A stretch of 64,000 bases of DNA, taken from Sulfuricurvum sp. GTDB taxonomy: Bacteria > Campylobacterota > Campylobacteria > Campylobacterales > Sulfurimonadaceae. Shown in pieces: positions 53,820-63,267 of this stretch. The position numbers were made by a program, and so were the translations under genes. Where the stretch lies: positions 284,380 to 348,379 of the forward strand of contig JAUYAU010000001.1 in assembly GCA_030693335.1 (NCBI GenBank), in the 5' to 3' direction. The notes beneath the pieces are model-generated. The model did not search any database. It saw nothing but the letters and a program-made list of their open reading frames with translations, and was not told where the DNA came from. The stretch's first letter is position 1. The number at the start of each line of letters is the position of its first letter.

Positions 53820-55641
53820 TGTTATCAAAAGAGTTACTGATGAGATTCGTGAACGTTCGCAGGAGAGCCGATCGGTTTATCTAAACCGGATAAAAGCGGC
53901 AGCAATACATGGCGTGAATCGCCAAAAACTCGGATGCAGTAATCTCGCTCATGCTATGGCCCCCATGTGTGATGAGGAAAAAACATCGTTGTCAGATATG
54001 GTACAGCCTAACATAGGTATCATAACCGCCTACAATGATATGCTATCGGCACATGAACCCTATAAGCTTTATCCAGCTTTGATTAAACGTTCTTTAATGG
54101 ATCTAGGGGCAACAGCTCAGGTGGCCGGAGGAGTGCCCGCAATGTGTGATGGGGTAACTCAGTCACAGCCTGGTATGGAATTAAGCCTCTTTAGCCGGGA
54201 TAACATTGCGATGGGCACGGCAATTGGACTGTCACACAATGTATATGATGGAGCGCTTTATCTTGGAATCTGTGACAAGATTGTTCCGGGACTACTCATC
54301 GGGGCATTGGCTTTTGGACATCTGCCGGCACTTTTTGTACCTGCAGGACCAATGTCATCAGGAATCAGCAATGCAGAAAAATCAAGAATACGTCAAGAAT
54401 ATGCCCAAGGGTTAGTAAGTGAAGAGGTGCTACTCAAAGCAGAGTCCGCTTCCTATCACAGCAGCGGTACGTGTACGTTTTACGGTACGGCGAACTCCAA
54501 TCAGATACTTTTGGAAATGATGGGCCTACAGCTTCCTAACAGCTCTTTTGTCAACACCAATACACCGCTTCGTGAAGCGTTGACTCAGCATGCAGCTAAA
54601 ACGATCCTCACAATGACGGAGGCACACGGAACGTACAAGCCAATAAGCTCGATTATCGATGAACGCAGTTTTGTCAATGCGATTATAGGGCTTTTGGCAA
54701 CAGGTGGCTCATCAAATCATACGATTCATCTGATCGCGATGGCGAAGGCTGCGGGTATTTCACTCAACTGGAATGATTTTGATGCACTGGCAAAGGTTAT
54801 TCCACTGTTGTGCCGAATGTACCCTAATGGCCAAGCAGACGTTAACCATTTTCGCGATGCCGGCGGTATGAGTGTTGTGATTTCACAACTACTAAATGCG
54901 GGTTTGGTTCATGCTGATGTTGAAACAGTTGTTGGACAGGGACTGGAGCGTTATATTGTAGAACCAAGTATTGCGAGTGGATCATTACATTTTGGTGCGG
55001 GAGCTACTGCCTCACGTGATACTTCGGTTATTTCAAGTTCACAAGAGCCTTTTAGCCATGAGGGCGGATTAAAGTTACTTCAGGGGAATATCGGTCGAGG
55101 AGTGATCAAAACATCGGCACTCAAAGACGAACACCTTTGTATCGAAGCGGATGCAATCGTCTTTGATTCTCAAGAGGCACTGCAAGAAGCGTTTCATAGA
55201 GGTGAATTGGAGCGTGATTTTATCGCGGTAGTGCGCTATCAGGGACCACGTGCCAATGGTATGCCGGAACTGCATGGATTGATGCCGCCGCTTGGTGTTT
55301 TGCAAGATCGTGGTTTTAAAGTGGCTATTGTTACGGATGGGAGGATGTCGGGTGCTTCGGGTAAAGTCCCCTCAGCGATTCATATTGTCCCAGAAGCCGC
55401 AAATGGAGGGGTATTGTCAAAAATTGTCACAGGAGATAGTATCCGCTTGGATATTGAGAATGGGAGCATGACTTTGCTAATAGATAATTGTGAACTGCAA
55501 AAACGCCAATCGGTAGCACCGGATACATCAAGCAATCGTCATGGATTTGGACGGGAACTGTTTTCAGCTGTACGCCAATGTGTTTCCAATGCGGAAGAGG
55601 GCGGAACAATTTTTGATATCAGCGGTAAGGAGAGAGGATGA
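53812..55641 (+). CDS. edd: 6-phosphogluconate dehydratase
   Basis: Makes 2-keto-3-deoxy-6-phosphogluconate. 609 residues, IlvD/Edd family with an iron-sulfur centre. [54 protein letters not shown] and [18 protein letters not shown] are diagnostic of Edd rather than IlvD. The ATG at 53812 is used; 53743 is a read-through extension. Cys residues in these motifs are likely cluster ligands. Confidence 0.96.
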   Translation: MHDVIKRVTDEIRERSQESRSVYLNRIKAAAIHGVNRQKLGCSNLAHAMAPMCDEEKTSLSDMVQPNIGIITAYNDMLSAHEPYKLYPALIKRSLMDLGATAQVAGGVPAMCDGVTQSQPGMELSLFSRDNIAMGTAIGLSHNVYDGALYLGICDKIVPGLLIGALAFGHLPALFVPAGPMSSGISNAEKSRIRQEYAQGLVSEEVLLKAESASYHSSGTCTFYGTANSNQILLEMMGLQLPNSSFVNTNTPLREALTQHAAKTILTMTEAHGTYKPISSIIDERSFVNAIIGLLATGGSSNHTIHLIAMAKAAGISLNWNDFDALAKVIPLLCRMYPNGQADVNHFRDAGGMSVVISQLLNAGLVHADVETVVGQGLERYIVEPSIASGSLHFGAGATASRDTSVISSSQEPFSHEGGLKLLQGNIGRGVIKTSALKDEHLCIEADAIVFDSQEALQEAFHRGELERDFIAVVRYQGPRANGMPELHGLMPPLGVLQDRGFKVAIVTDGRMSGASGKVPSAIHIVPEAANGGVLSKIVTGDSIRLDIENGSMTLLIDNCELQKRQSVAPDTSSNRHGFGRELFSAVRQCVSNAEEGGTIFDISGKERG

Positions 55642-56267
55642 CTGCAAGAGAGATAATGCAAATCTCCCCTATTGTACCCGTTATAGCTTTGGATGATGCT
55701 CAGGATGCTCTAAGACTGGCAGAGGCACTTTTAGAAGGCGGAATCGCCCTTATGGAGGTTACGTTGCGTACGAATGCCGCGCTGGCTTCCATTGAGGCGA
55801 TTGCAAAAGAGATGCCACAGATGCATGTAGGAGCAGGTACGGTACTCAATGCATCAGGGTATGCGCAAGCAGTTGATCATGGGGCACAGTTTGTCTTCAG
55901 CCCCGGTATCAGCTCTGAACTCCTAGAAAGCTCGATACGTCTGAATACGACATTAATTCCGGGTGTGGCAACCGCTTCAGAAGTGATGCTCGCACAGAAC
56001 AATGGTTTTCATTATTGTAAACTTTTTCCGGCAACGGTTGTCGGAGGGGTTGAAGCGCTTAAAGCTTTTTCCGGTCCCTTTGGGTCAATGTTTTTTTGTC
56101 CAACCGGCGGAGTGAGTTTAAACAATCTGAATGACTTTTTATCTCTTAAAAATGTTTTATGTGTTGGAGGCAGCTGGATTGTACCTAAAGAGGCGATAGC
56201 GGATAAAAATTTTTCATATATTACACAGCTATGCAAAGAAGCTTTTGAAAAGATAAATACGAAATGA
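55638..56267 (+). CDS. eda: KDPG aldolase
   Basis: Splits KDPG into pyruvate and glyceraldehyde-3-P. 209 residues. Catalytic base region MEVTLRTNAAL, PGVATASEVMLAQ and the Schiff-base Lys in HYCKLFPA are visible. It overlaps edd by four bases (ATGA) and its end overlaps the PhK-like gene by four. Confidence 0.96.
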   Translation: MTAREIMQISPIVPVIALDDAQDALRLAEALLEGGIALMEVTLRTNAALASIEAIAKEMPQMHVGAGTVLNASGYAQAVDHGAQFVFSPGISSELLESSIRLNTTLIPGVATASEVMLAQNNGFHYCKLFPATVVGGVEALKAFSGPFGSMFFCPTGGVSLNNLNDFLSLKNVLCVGGSWIVPKEAIADKNFSYITQLCKEAFEKINTK

Positions 56268-59200
56268 TCAATAACAAAGTATTACTTAATTTATCGCTTG
56301 AAAACCATTTTAATATGGTCGATAAAATCATTCTTTCACGTCAAGATGCAGTGACAGGACTATTGCCTGCTAGTACAGCTATTACTGCGCATGGTGATTA
56401 TACCGATGCGTGGGTTCGAGATAACGTTTATAGCATACTATGTGTTTGGGGTCTGTCATTATCGTATCGTAAGCACAATGCAGATAACCATCGTAGTTAT
56501 ATATTGCATCAAAGTACGGTCAAGCTTATGCGCGGTTTACTTGCGGCTATGATGAGACAGTCCAATAGAGTAGAGGCGTTTAAAAAATCCCTAAATCCTG
56601 CTGACGCCCTTCATGCAAAATACGGTACGAACAGTGGTTTAGCAGTAGTAGGAGATGATGAATGGGGACATTTGCAGCTTGATGCCACATCGCTGTATTT
56701 ATTGATGATTGCTCAAATGACCGCGTCTGGTTTACGCATTATCTACACTATGGATGAAGTTGACTTTATACAAAATCTGGTTCATTATGTGAGTCGAACT
56801 TACTGCACGCCAGATTATGGTATATGGGAACGCGGTAATAAAATCAATCACGGTGCGACGGAGATCAACTGCAGTTCGGTAGGGATGGCAAAAGCAGCTC
56901 TTGAAGCACTTGACGGTTTCAATTTGTTTGGTAATATTGCCAGTCAAGAAGCGGTTATTCATGTGATTCATAATGATATTGCACGTTCACGTTTCACTTT
57001 GCTTGGATTATTGCCTCGTGAATCTAGCTCAAAAGAAACAGATTCTGCTTTATTGAGCATTATCGGTTATCCGGCTTATGCGGTTGAAGATAAAAATTTG
57101 GTAGACCTAACGAGAGAAACAATTGTCAAAAAATTAGCTGGAAACTATGGATGCAAACGCTTTTTACTCGATGGACATCAAAGTAGTAATGAAGATTCTA
57201 CTCGTTTACATTATGAGCCCGCTGAGTTGCGTGAATTTGAAAATATTGAGTCCGAATGGCCACTGTTTTTTACCTATTTATTGCTGGATGCCATCATGCG
57301 TGAAGATACAAATGATATAAAATTGTGGCAAGAAAAACTCAAACCACTATTTGTTGAGCATCATGGTTTTCACCTTTTACCTGAACTGTATATTGTACCA
57401 AAAGAGCTTATAGACGCTGAAAAGTCGGATCCAGGAAGTCAAATTCGTATACCAAATGAAAATGTACCTTTGGTATGGGCCCAAAGTTTATATTTACTAT
57501 CAGTGATGATCACAGACGGTATCTTGCGTCCCAGCGACATTGACCCTTTACGCCGCCGTGAACGTATCGGGCATAATCGTGTGACCCATCCAATGGTTGC
57601 AGTGTTGGCTGAGAATGAGGTATTACAGCAAGAGCTTTTGAATCTTGGGTTCAAAAGTGAGACATTGGATGACGTAAAACCAACTCGAATTATGAATGCA
57701 TCCAAACTTGCAGATTTTCATACTTTTTTGGGTCAGAATAAGAAGCTTGGATTAACTGGTAGACCACGTTTAGTCACACGTAGCATTACAACATCCCGCT
57801 TACATTTACTTGCAAATGAAGAGATTGTTTTCTTGCCTTATTACTTTAATCCAAAAGGATTTTATTTCAGTTTTGACAATAAATTACTGATTAAATATTT
57901 TAGATCTTCACTGAAATTTCTAACAATGTACTGGGACCAGCCAGGTCAGCCTATCGTTATCTTTTTAGTACGTGAGGATATGCTTTTAGGGGATGATAAA
58001 GATGTTGTCTTGGAATTATTGAATGATTTTCAAAATGGTGCGTGCAGCTCAACCATTGTTAAAACCGGTCCATTAAGTCAGTTGTTAAAAACCGCATCCA
58101 TAGAGCGTATTGATTATGTACATAGTTTAGAATTAAATGAAGTTCCTCTGGAATATGTCAGTGAAAATATTTGTATGTTTTGTGCTGTCAGTAAAATTAA
58201 TGATCCATTAAGTGCTGATGAGATTCAGCACTACAAATCTATGGAGGATATTTCGTTAATTACAGAATTGACAAAAGATAGCAACCGACAAATACAAGGC
58301 AACATTATTTCTCTTTTATGGGATCGTCATGGTGGTAGTTATGAAATCTATCATGACGATAAGATGTTGTCTCTTTTTTATATTGCTGAACAATTATATC
58401 AATCTGCAATGGTGTGTCATGATTGGCATCTTGTACGTCGGATGGCTGATCTTACAGGAAAATACGATGATCGTCTCGAAGATGCATTACTGGATATTGT
58501 CATACGTCAAAAACGAATTGCTGTGGGTCGTGCTTACAGTGAAAAAGCAACTTTTTCTAAACCTTTTGACTGTATTGCAATTGTTAATACTATAGAAAAA
58601 TTTTGCGGCGACAGTCCTGCTGAAAGGGTTTTAACACAAGAAGTGATGTTACATTTAGGGCATCTTATGCGTATTGAACCTGAACTTTTCAGTAATATGA
58701 TTACATTACGTACTTGGTATTTTGTTCAGCTGTTAGTAGGACAAATTAGTCGTAAGAAAAACCTTCCCATAGGAGAGTCATATGAAATACTATTGGGAAT
58801 GGCACCGCATGCTGTCTATGATAATTTACGCACCATCTTGAAGTCATTCACCAGAGAAGTGACTCAACTGGTGGATCAAGAAAACCTCCATGCATCAGTA
58901 ATTCCGAATCTGAATGTTATTCGGGATAAACCAATATTTGAAACCGAAGTTATAGATGAAGGGGACTGGGCCCAATGGCGATTGAAAGTGGGCATGATGG
59001 GTGGAATGACCCAAAATTTTTATCAAGATGTATGGCACCTTCTGCGTCAGTGCAAAGGGTTGGTCATTGGTGATAAATACAGTTTGCAAAGCCGTATAGG
59101 ATCAGAACTCACACTGGAATCAACAGCAGGTGAGCAAAGTTTTGCACATAGAATTGATGATTTATTACAAAGTATTCAGGCCCCTGATTATCGTCAGTTA

Positions 59201-59467
59201 AACATTGAGATGATTGAAAGTCTCTCAAGCCTTTGGAAAGAAAATACGGATTTTCATGTAGACAATGACATTATTTTGGATGTTTTAATTGGTCATGCAG
59301 TTCGTTTGGCTTGGCAAAAAAACCACTCTTTGGATCACTACGATGAAGAGCGTGCCCTTGCATGGGAAGCTATGTACAAACTCTCTCCGATTGAAGCAGA
59401 TAAAATTTTTATTGAGACGTTTATGTATTTATTGACACTCGAAGAAACCAAAAAACAGGATGCTTAA
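56264..59467 (+). CDS. Phosphorylase b kinase alpha/beta-like GH15 protein (bacterial homologue)
   Basis: 1067 residues, no signal peptide. The first about 420 residues form a GH15-like (alpha/alpha-barrel) domain very close to that of animal phosphorylase kinase alpha: VTGLLPAS, AWVRDNVYSILCVWGL, VVGDDEWGHLQLDATS, AQMTASGLRIIYTMDEV, GIWERGNKINHGATE, SSVGMAKAALEALD, YEPAELREFENIESEWPLF and LLPELYIVP. The C-terminal part also fits (NFYQDVWHLLRQCKGL, PDYRQLNIE). In eukaryotes these subunits regulate a kinase that activates glycogen phosphorylase; no kinase gene is seen here. It may be a glucan-active enzyme or a regulator. It lies between eda and glk. Confidence 0.88.
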   Translation: MINNKVLLNLSLENHFNMVDKIILSRQDAVTGLLPASTAITAHGDYTDAWVRDNVYSILCVWGLSLSYRKHNADNHRSYILHQSTVKLMRGLLAAMMRQSNRVEAFKKSLNPADALHAKYGTNSGLAVVGDDEWGHLQLDATSLYLLMIAQMTASGLRIIYTMDEVDFIQNLVHYVSRTYCTPDYGIWERGNKINHGATEINCSSVGMAKAALEALDGFNLFGNIASQEAVIHVIHNDIARSRFTLLGLLPRESSSKETDSALLSIIGYPAYAVEDKNLVDLTRETIVKKLAGNYGCKRFLLDGHQSSNEDSTRLHYEPAELREFENIESEWPLFFTYLLLDAIMREDTNDIKLWQEKLKPLFVEHHGFHLLPELYIVPKELIDAEKSDPGSQIRIPNENVPLVWAQSLYLLSVMITDGILRPSDIDPLRRRERIGHNRVTHPMVAVLAENEVLQQELLNLGFKSETLDDVKPTRIMNASKLADFHTFLGQNKKLGLTGRPRLVTRSITTSRLHLLANEEIVFLPYYFNPKGFYFSFDNKLLIKYFRSSLKFLTMYWDQPGQPIVIFLVREDMLLGDDKDVVLELLNDFQNGACSSTIVKTGPLSQLLKTASIERIDYVHSLELNEVPLEYVSENICMFCAVSKINDPLSADEIQHYKSMEDISLITELTKDSNRQIQGNIISLLWDRHGGSYEIYHDDKMLSLFYIAEQLYQSAMVCHDWHLVRRMADLTGKYDDRLEDALLDIVIRQKRIAVGRAYSEKATFSKPFDCIAIVNTIEKFCGDSPAERVLTQEVMLHLGHLMRIEPELFSNMITLRTWYFVQLLVGQISRKKNLPIGESYEILLGMAPHAVYDNLRTILKSFTREVTQLVDQENLHASVIPNLNVIRDKPIFETEVIDEGDWAQWRLKVGMMGGMTQNFYQDVWHLLRQCKGLVIGDKYSLQSRIGSELTLESTAGEQSFAHRIDDLLQSIQAPDYRQLNIEMIESLSSLWKENTDFHVDNDIILDVLIGHAVRLAWQKNHSLDHYDEERALAWEAMYKLSPIEADKIFIETFMYLLTLEETKKQDA

Positions 59468-59468
59468 A

Positions 59469-60464
59469 ATGATATTTGCAGGTGATATCGGAGGGACAAA
59501 AACCAATCTTGCTTTGTATGAATTACGAGATCAGTCATTAGAATGTGTCGTCCAGCATCAATTTGCCAGTCAAGACTACGCTTCTTTTTTTGATGTGATT
59601 CTTGCGTTTAAAAAAAAAGTTGAGTTTACAACCATTGATTCCGTATGTTTGGGTATTGCAGGACCTATTATTGATGGACGTTGTCGAACTACTAATCTAC
59701 CATGGGATATTTTAAAGAGTGAGTTAGAAATCTTCTTTGGTACACCAAAAGTTCATTTATTGAATGATTTAGAAGCAACTGCATACGGTATGTTGTATTT
59801 GAATGAAGATGAATTTGTTAATATTAATCCTAGCGGCAAAGTAGTGCAGGGTAATCGTGCCGTTATCGCTGCAGGTACAGGACTGGGTGAAGCAATGCTA
59901 TTTTGGGATGGGGTTCAATACCATACAATCGGGTGCGAAGGAGGTCATTGTGATTTTGCTTCCGCAACAGAACAACAAGATGAACTGTTGAGATGGATGC
60001 GTCATCGATATGTAGGGCATGTCAGTTACGAGAGGATATTGTCCGGTCCGGGTATTTATGCACTTTATCAGTTTTTAGAGGAGAGCGGTTTCGCTCCCCA
60101 ACCTGAGGCTATGATACATCTGCAAGAGGGTGCAGATCGCAGTGCCATGATCAGTGAATGTGCCCTAGTAGATAAGGATCCGCTATGCATGGAAACACTG
60201 CGTCTTTTTACAGAGATATACGGTGCCGAAACCGGAAACCTTGCGTTAAAAACGATGTCAATAGGAGGAGTGTACATTGGCGGCGGGATTGCTCCTAAGA
60301 TCTTGTCTATGATGACTGGAGATATTTTTATAAATGCTTTTATGAATAAGGGGCGTTTTGAAGAGATGCTACGGAAGATGGAGGTAAAAATCTCATTAAA
60401 TCCTGAAACTGCATTACTTGGAGCCGCCCATTATGCTGCTGACAAGCTCTGTATTAACTTTTAA
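59469..60464 (+). CDS. glk: Glucokinase
   Basis: 331 residues from the ATG at 59469 (MIFAGDIGGTKTNLALYEL; AGGA upstream); 59460 is an alternative start that overlaps the previous gene. ATP/phosphate loop AGDIGGTKTN, sugar loop NLPWDILKSEL, catalytic Asp in HLLNDLEATAYG, and GTGLGEAMLF match the proteobacterial Glk family. It phosphorylates free glucose released by the amylolytic enzymes and feeds Zwf. Last gene of the operon. Confidence 0.94.
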   Translation: MIFAGDIGGTKTNLALYELRDQSLECVVQHQFASQDYASFFDVILAFKKKVEFTTIDSVCLGIAGPIIDGRCRTTNLPWDILKSELEIFFGTPKVHLLNDLEATAYGMLYLNEDEFVNINPSGKVVQGNRAVIAAGTGLGEAMLFWDGVQYHTIGCEGGHCDFASATEQQDELLRWMRHRYVGHVSYERILSGPGIYALYQFLEESGFAPQPEAMIHLQEGADRSAMISECALVDKDPLCMETLRLFTEIYGAETGNLALKTMSIGGVYIGGGIAPKILSMMTGDIFINAFMNKGRFEEMLRKMEVKISLNPETALLGAAHYAADKLCINF

Positions 60465-60471
60465 TAAGTAT

Positions 60472-60702
60472 TTACGCTTCCAAACAAACTCTTCGCGTAT
60501 TGGATGCCAACATGAGCAACACCACCTCTAAAAAGACAAATGATATAAACACAAGAATATAGGGAATAGTCATAGCCAAAATGGTTAGCAAGTTGATCGG
60601 CTCATAATTATATTTCTCTTCTGAATAGGCATTTAGTTTAAGCCCTCCGTATATGAGACCAGCAGCCATTGATAAAGCAATAGCAATGAGGGTTATTTCC
60701 AT
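60472..60702 (-). CDS. Small two-helix membrane protein downstream of the SPFH gene
   Basis: 76 residues with two hydrophobic helices (about 2-20 and 40-68, ITLIAIALSMAAGLIYGG and IPYILVFISFVFLEVVLLML) and the end SNTRRVCLEA. No family recognised. A strong AAGGAG site precedes the ATG. It follows the SPFH gene by 12 bp, so it is likely the third gene of the nfeD-SPFH operon. A decayed relative lies at 62157-62277. Confidence 0.7.
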   Translation of the reverse strand: MEITLIAIALSMAAGLIYGGLKLNAYSEEKYNYEPINLLTILAMTIPYILVFISFVFLEVVLLMLASNTRRVCLEA

Positions 60703-60714
60703 AGTTTCACTCCT

Positions 60715-61632
60715 TTATTTTTTCTCACCCAACGCTGTTCCCAAATATCCCAATGACCCTACAGCCCCAGCGAGACTTTGCTGCCAGTCTGCTGGCATGA
60801 AGACGACTTTGGAATTACCAGATTTACTGAGATTTTGGACGCTCTCGATGTATTTTTGCGCTAATAGGTAGTGGGGCGCTGTCTCTCCGCCTGCTAATCC
60901 TTGAGCAACGATGATCATTGCTTTACGATCCCCATCCGCAAGTTCTGCTTTGGCCTGTGCATCGAGCTTGGAAGCTTCGAGTCTGCCCAGTGCTTCTAGT
61001 ACAGCTGCCTCTTTTTGCCCTTCTGCTTTTGCAATCGCTGCTTTCTTTTCCCCATCGGCAATCATGATGGTCGCTTCTCGTTCACGATCCGCTGCGGCTT
61101 GGCGCTCCATGGCTTCTTGGAGGTTTTGGCTTGGGCGGATATCTTGGACTTCCAGATTTCCTAGGGTTAATCCCCAACCGCTTAATGAATCACGGATTTT
61201 TTCGGCCACTTCGGCTTTGATTTTATCACGTTGAGAGAGCGATTCATTGAGCGTCATACCCCCGATAACGGCACGCAATGTGGTGGTGGTCATATTGCCC
61301 ACAGCCGTTTCAAAATTGCTGATGGAATACGATGCTTTGCTAGGGTCAGTCACGCGGTAAAAGACCACCGCGCTGATAATGACCACCGCATTGTCTTTGG
61401 TGATAACTTCTTGCTCTCTGGTTTGCTGTATGAGCTCTTTGGTGACGATTTTATACGCGACGATGTCTACAAACGGAACGAGCAAATGCAGCCCCGGGAG
61501 CAAAGTGGTGTTGTATTTACCCAATCGCTCTACTACCCACTCTTCACCTTGAGGAACAATCCTTACCATACGTGTAAGGGCATAGATAACCCCAATGACT
61601 AAAACTAACGAAAAAAGTATTCCTGCATCCAT
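60715..61632 (-). CDS. SPFH/Band 7 (stomatin-like, QmcA-type) membrane protein
   Basis: 305 residues from the ATG at 61632 (MDAGILFSLVLVIG, AAGGA upstream). One N-terminal membrane helix (about 3-20), an SPFH domain (about 25-200: VPQGEEWVVERLGKYN, LLPGLHLLVPFVD, ADREREATIMIADGEKKAAI), and an Ala/Glu-rich coiled-coil tail that mediates oligomerisation. Organises membrane microdomains or controls proteases such as FtsH. Pairs with NfeD four bases upstream, the usual partner. Confidence 0.9.
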   Translation of the reverse strand: MDAGILFSLVLVIGVIYALTRMVRIVPQGEEWVVERLGKYNTTLLPGLHLLVPFVDIVAYKIVTKELIQQTREQEVITKDNAVVIISAVVFYRVTDPSKASYSISNFETAVGNMTTTTLRAVIGGMTLNESLSQRDKIKAEVAEKIRDSLSGWGLTLGNLEVQDIRPSQNLQEAMERQAAADREREATIMIADGEKKAAIAKAEGQKEAAVLEALGRLEASKLDAQAKAELADGDRKAMIIVAQGLAGGETAPHYLLAQKYIESVQNLSKSGNSKVVFMPADWQQSLAGAVGSLGYLGTALGEKK

Positions 61633-61636
61633 GGTA

Positions 61637-62080
61637 TTATCCTTTGATATGTTGTTTGACAATCAGTGTATTGCCGTGTACTTCTACGATTTCAATCTCA
61701 CTGCCCGATTCGATCTCTAAATCTTGAGAAAGGGCTTTCCATTGACGATTGCTTACGACACTTTCGTACAGTTCTACATCGCCCTCTTGATGAGTAGAGA
61801 GTTTCGTTTTGGCTTTTCCTAAAATCCCTACAAATTCGTTGTGTGTTCCTACTCCTGATGTCACAGCGTCTGCAATGTGTCTTTTTTTAAAGACAATGGC
61901 ACCGATGATCATGAAAACGGATGCGATGATGATCTGCCAAAAAAGCGATTCGGGTAGGAAGTAGGCAACTGCACCTGCTGCTAAAAATCCTATCCCTGCA
62001 AAGAGAGCAAAAAAAGTGGGGAGTATCATCTCGATGACGATGGCAATCACACCCAAAATGAGCCAAATAAAATACGACAT
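61637..62080 (-). CDS. NfeD-family membrane protein (short form)
   Basis: 147 residues. Three to four helices in the first about 70 residues (YFIWLILGVIAIVIEMILP, FALFAGIGFLAAGAVAYF, IIIASVFMIIGAIVF), followed by a C-terminal OB-like domain (about 85-147, FVGILGKAKTKL, IEIVEVHGNTLIVK). No serine-protease part, so it is the short NfeD1b type. It forms an operon with the SPFH gene. AAAGGA lies before the ATG. Confidence 0.88.
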   Translation of the reverse strand: MSYFIWLILGVIAIVIEMILPTFFALFAGIGFLAAGAVAYFLPESLFWQIIIASVFMIIGAIVFKKRHIADAVTSGVGTHNEFVGILGKAKTKLSTHQEGDVELYESVVSNRQWKALSQDLEIESGSEIEIVEVHGNTLIVKQHIKG

Positions 62081-62156
62081 ATTTTTGATCCTTTCATAAA
62101 ACCTAGTTTGACAAGGTTACAGTGTCTATCCTTAATAATTAAAACCCATTGCAGCT

Positions 62157-62277
62157 TCAATCATCGTAGTGATAATGACCTCTTCGTGTATTGGCAGCAA
62201 TCATCAGCAACACTAAACCAGTGAATAGTGAGACCGGCAGCTGTTAATAAAGCGATTGCTATCAGTGCGATTTCCAT
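62157..62277 (-). pseudogene. Decayed paralogue of the small membrane protein at 60472
   Basis: The ATG at 62277, with an AGGAG site, reads MEIALIAIALLTAAGL, matching the start of the intact protein (MEITLIAIALSMAAGL). A few codons on the frame shifts, and the last part in the other frame reads LVLLMIAANTRRG, matching VVLLMLASNTRRV, then HYHYDD and stop. About 40 residues of the middle are gone. So an internal deletion with frameshift has broken this copy. Confidence 0.75.
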
Positions 62278-62320
62278 GGTTATACTCCTGTGCGTTTATA
62301 TTGTTTAAATTGAATAATTT

Positions 62321-62578
62321 TCAAAACCTATAGGTGAGACCCACGGTGCTGATCCATTGATCTTGCTTGGCCGTAAGATTATTGACGACCGAGCTTCCTG
62401 AGTTTTGATAGGCAAACTGATAATAGCCAGCTCGATAGCTAAAATCACCTTCTAGTCTTAGGTTGCGGGTTACTTCATATCCGATGCCGCTTGAGAGCGT
62501 TAATGCAAATACATAGGTATCATCGTAATAGGTCATACGTGTAGGAACTTTATAGGCATTAAAACCATTCATGGACAT
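62321..62578 (-). pseudogene. C-terminal fragment of an outer-membrane beta-barrel protein
   Basis: 85 residues of alternating strands (VFALTLSSGIGYEVTRN, LEGDFSYRAGYYQF, WISTVGLTYRF), ending in the terminal aromatic F typical for BAM-inserted barrels. There is no signal peptide and a stop lies eight codons upstream in frame, so the N-terminal part is missing. Probably a remnant of an OmpX/OmpA-barrel-like gene; expression unlikely. Confidence 0.55.
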
Positions 62579-62722
62579 GACGTATGCCAGGGAATGAAGA
62601 TGCTACTTTATGCACGTATTTCAAGTTGCTTTTAGAAAGCTCTTTCACAGTCTCAGTAGTTATCCGTATAGAGTAAAAAAGAATTACTACGTCATCATCT
62701 ATTCGTGACTTATAATAACTAC

Positions 62723-62989
62723 TTACGCTTCTAGACGAATTTTACCTGTAGCATATTGATGGACTAACGATGAAATAATTGTTTGGTATGGAATACCGGT
62801 TTCTTGAGCTTTATTCTTGATCGTAGTAACGTCACCCACACTCAGACGGATCGTAATATTTTTTGATTTAGACAAATAATCTTTAGCTGCCTTGCGAGCT
62901 AATGCAATTTCTTCATCCGCATCAATGCTTCTCACTAAGGTATCTTTTTCAAGAGCATCTAAAATTGCCATCTCTTCTGCATCAAACAT
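62723..62989 (-). CDS. Antitoxin, ribbon-helix-helix type
   Basis: 88 residues. The core NITIRLSVGDVTTIKNKA is followed by GIPYQTIISSLVHQYATG, the pattern of RHH/CopG-like antitoxins partnered with BrnT-like toxins. The N-terminus is acidic (FDAEEMAILDALEKD). It overlaps the toxin gene by eight bases and is second in the operon, the toxin-first order typical of BrnTA. It should bind the toxin and the upstream palindrome. Confidence 0.7.
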   Translation of the reverse strand: MFDAEEMAILDALEKDTLVRSIDADEEIALARKAAKDYLSKSKNITIRLSVGDVTTIKNKAQETGIPYQTIISSLVHQYATGKIRLEA

Positions 62990-63260
62990 TGTTATCTCCT
63001 TTATATATCTTTTTGGCTTTTCGGCTTGGGATGATAGTCTTTAAAAATATCCCTTCTTCATTACGAACAAACGGGACGAGATATACATAATCCAATGCCT
63101 CTACGACATAGATCTTTTGTCCAGTATAGTTTTCCTGATCCGGATGATCGTATACGTCTAGCACTTTTCCAGAGTCTATAGCAGCTATGATCTCTTCAAA
63201 GCCAATTCCTCTGCTTTGTTTTAAAAGTTCATTTTTTTCTTTGCCGTAAGTAATCAACAC
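62982..63260 (-). CDS. Toxin of a type II module (BrnT-like)
   Basis: 92 residues. Segments KNELLKQSRGIGFEEIIAAI, LDVYDHPDQENY, IYVVEALDYVYLVPFV and LKTIIPSRKAKKIY resemble toxins of the BrnT/COG2929-like group, small RNases. The family name is given with moderate certainty. The first codon may be GTG at 63260 or TTG at 63257, preceded by AAAGG. It forms an operon with the antitoxin. Confidence 0.65.
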   Translation of the reverse strand: MLITYGKEKNELLKQSRGIGFEEIIAAIDSGKVLDVYDHPDQENYTGQKIYVVEALDYVYLVPFVRNEEGIFLKTIIPSRKAKKIYKGDNNV

Positions 63261-63267
63261 AAGCCTT

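Noticed and set aside
60911..61234. Ser/Ala-rich frame of 107 codons opposite the SPFH gene
   Set aside because: The low-complexity composition mirrors the Ala/Glu-rich coiled coil of the SPFH protein read on the wrong strand.
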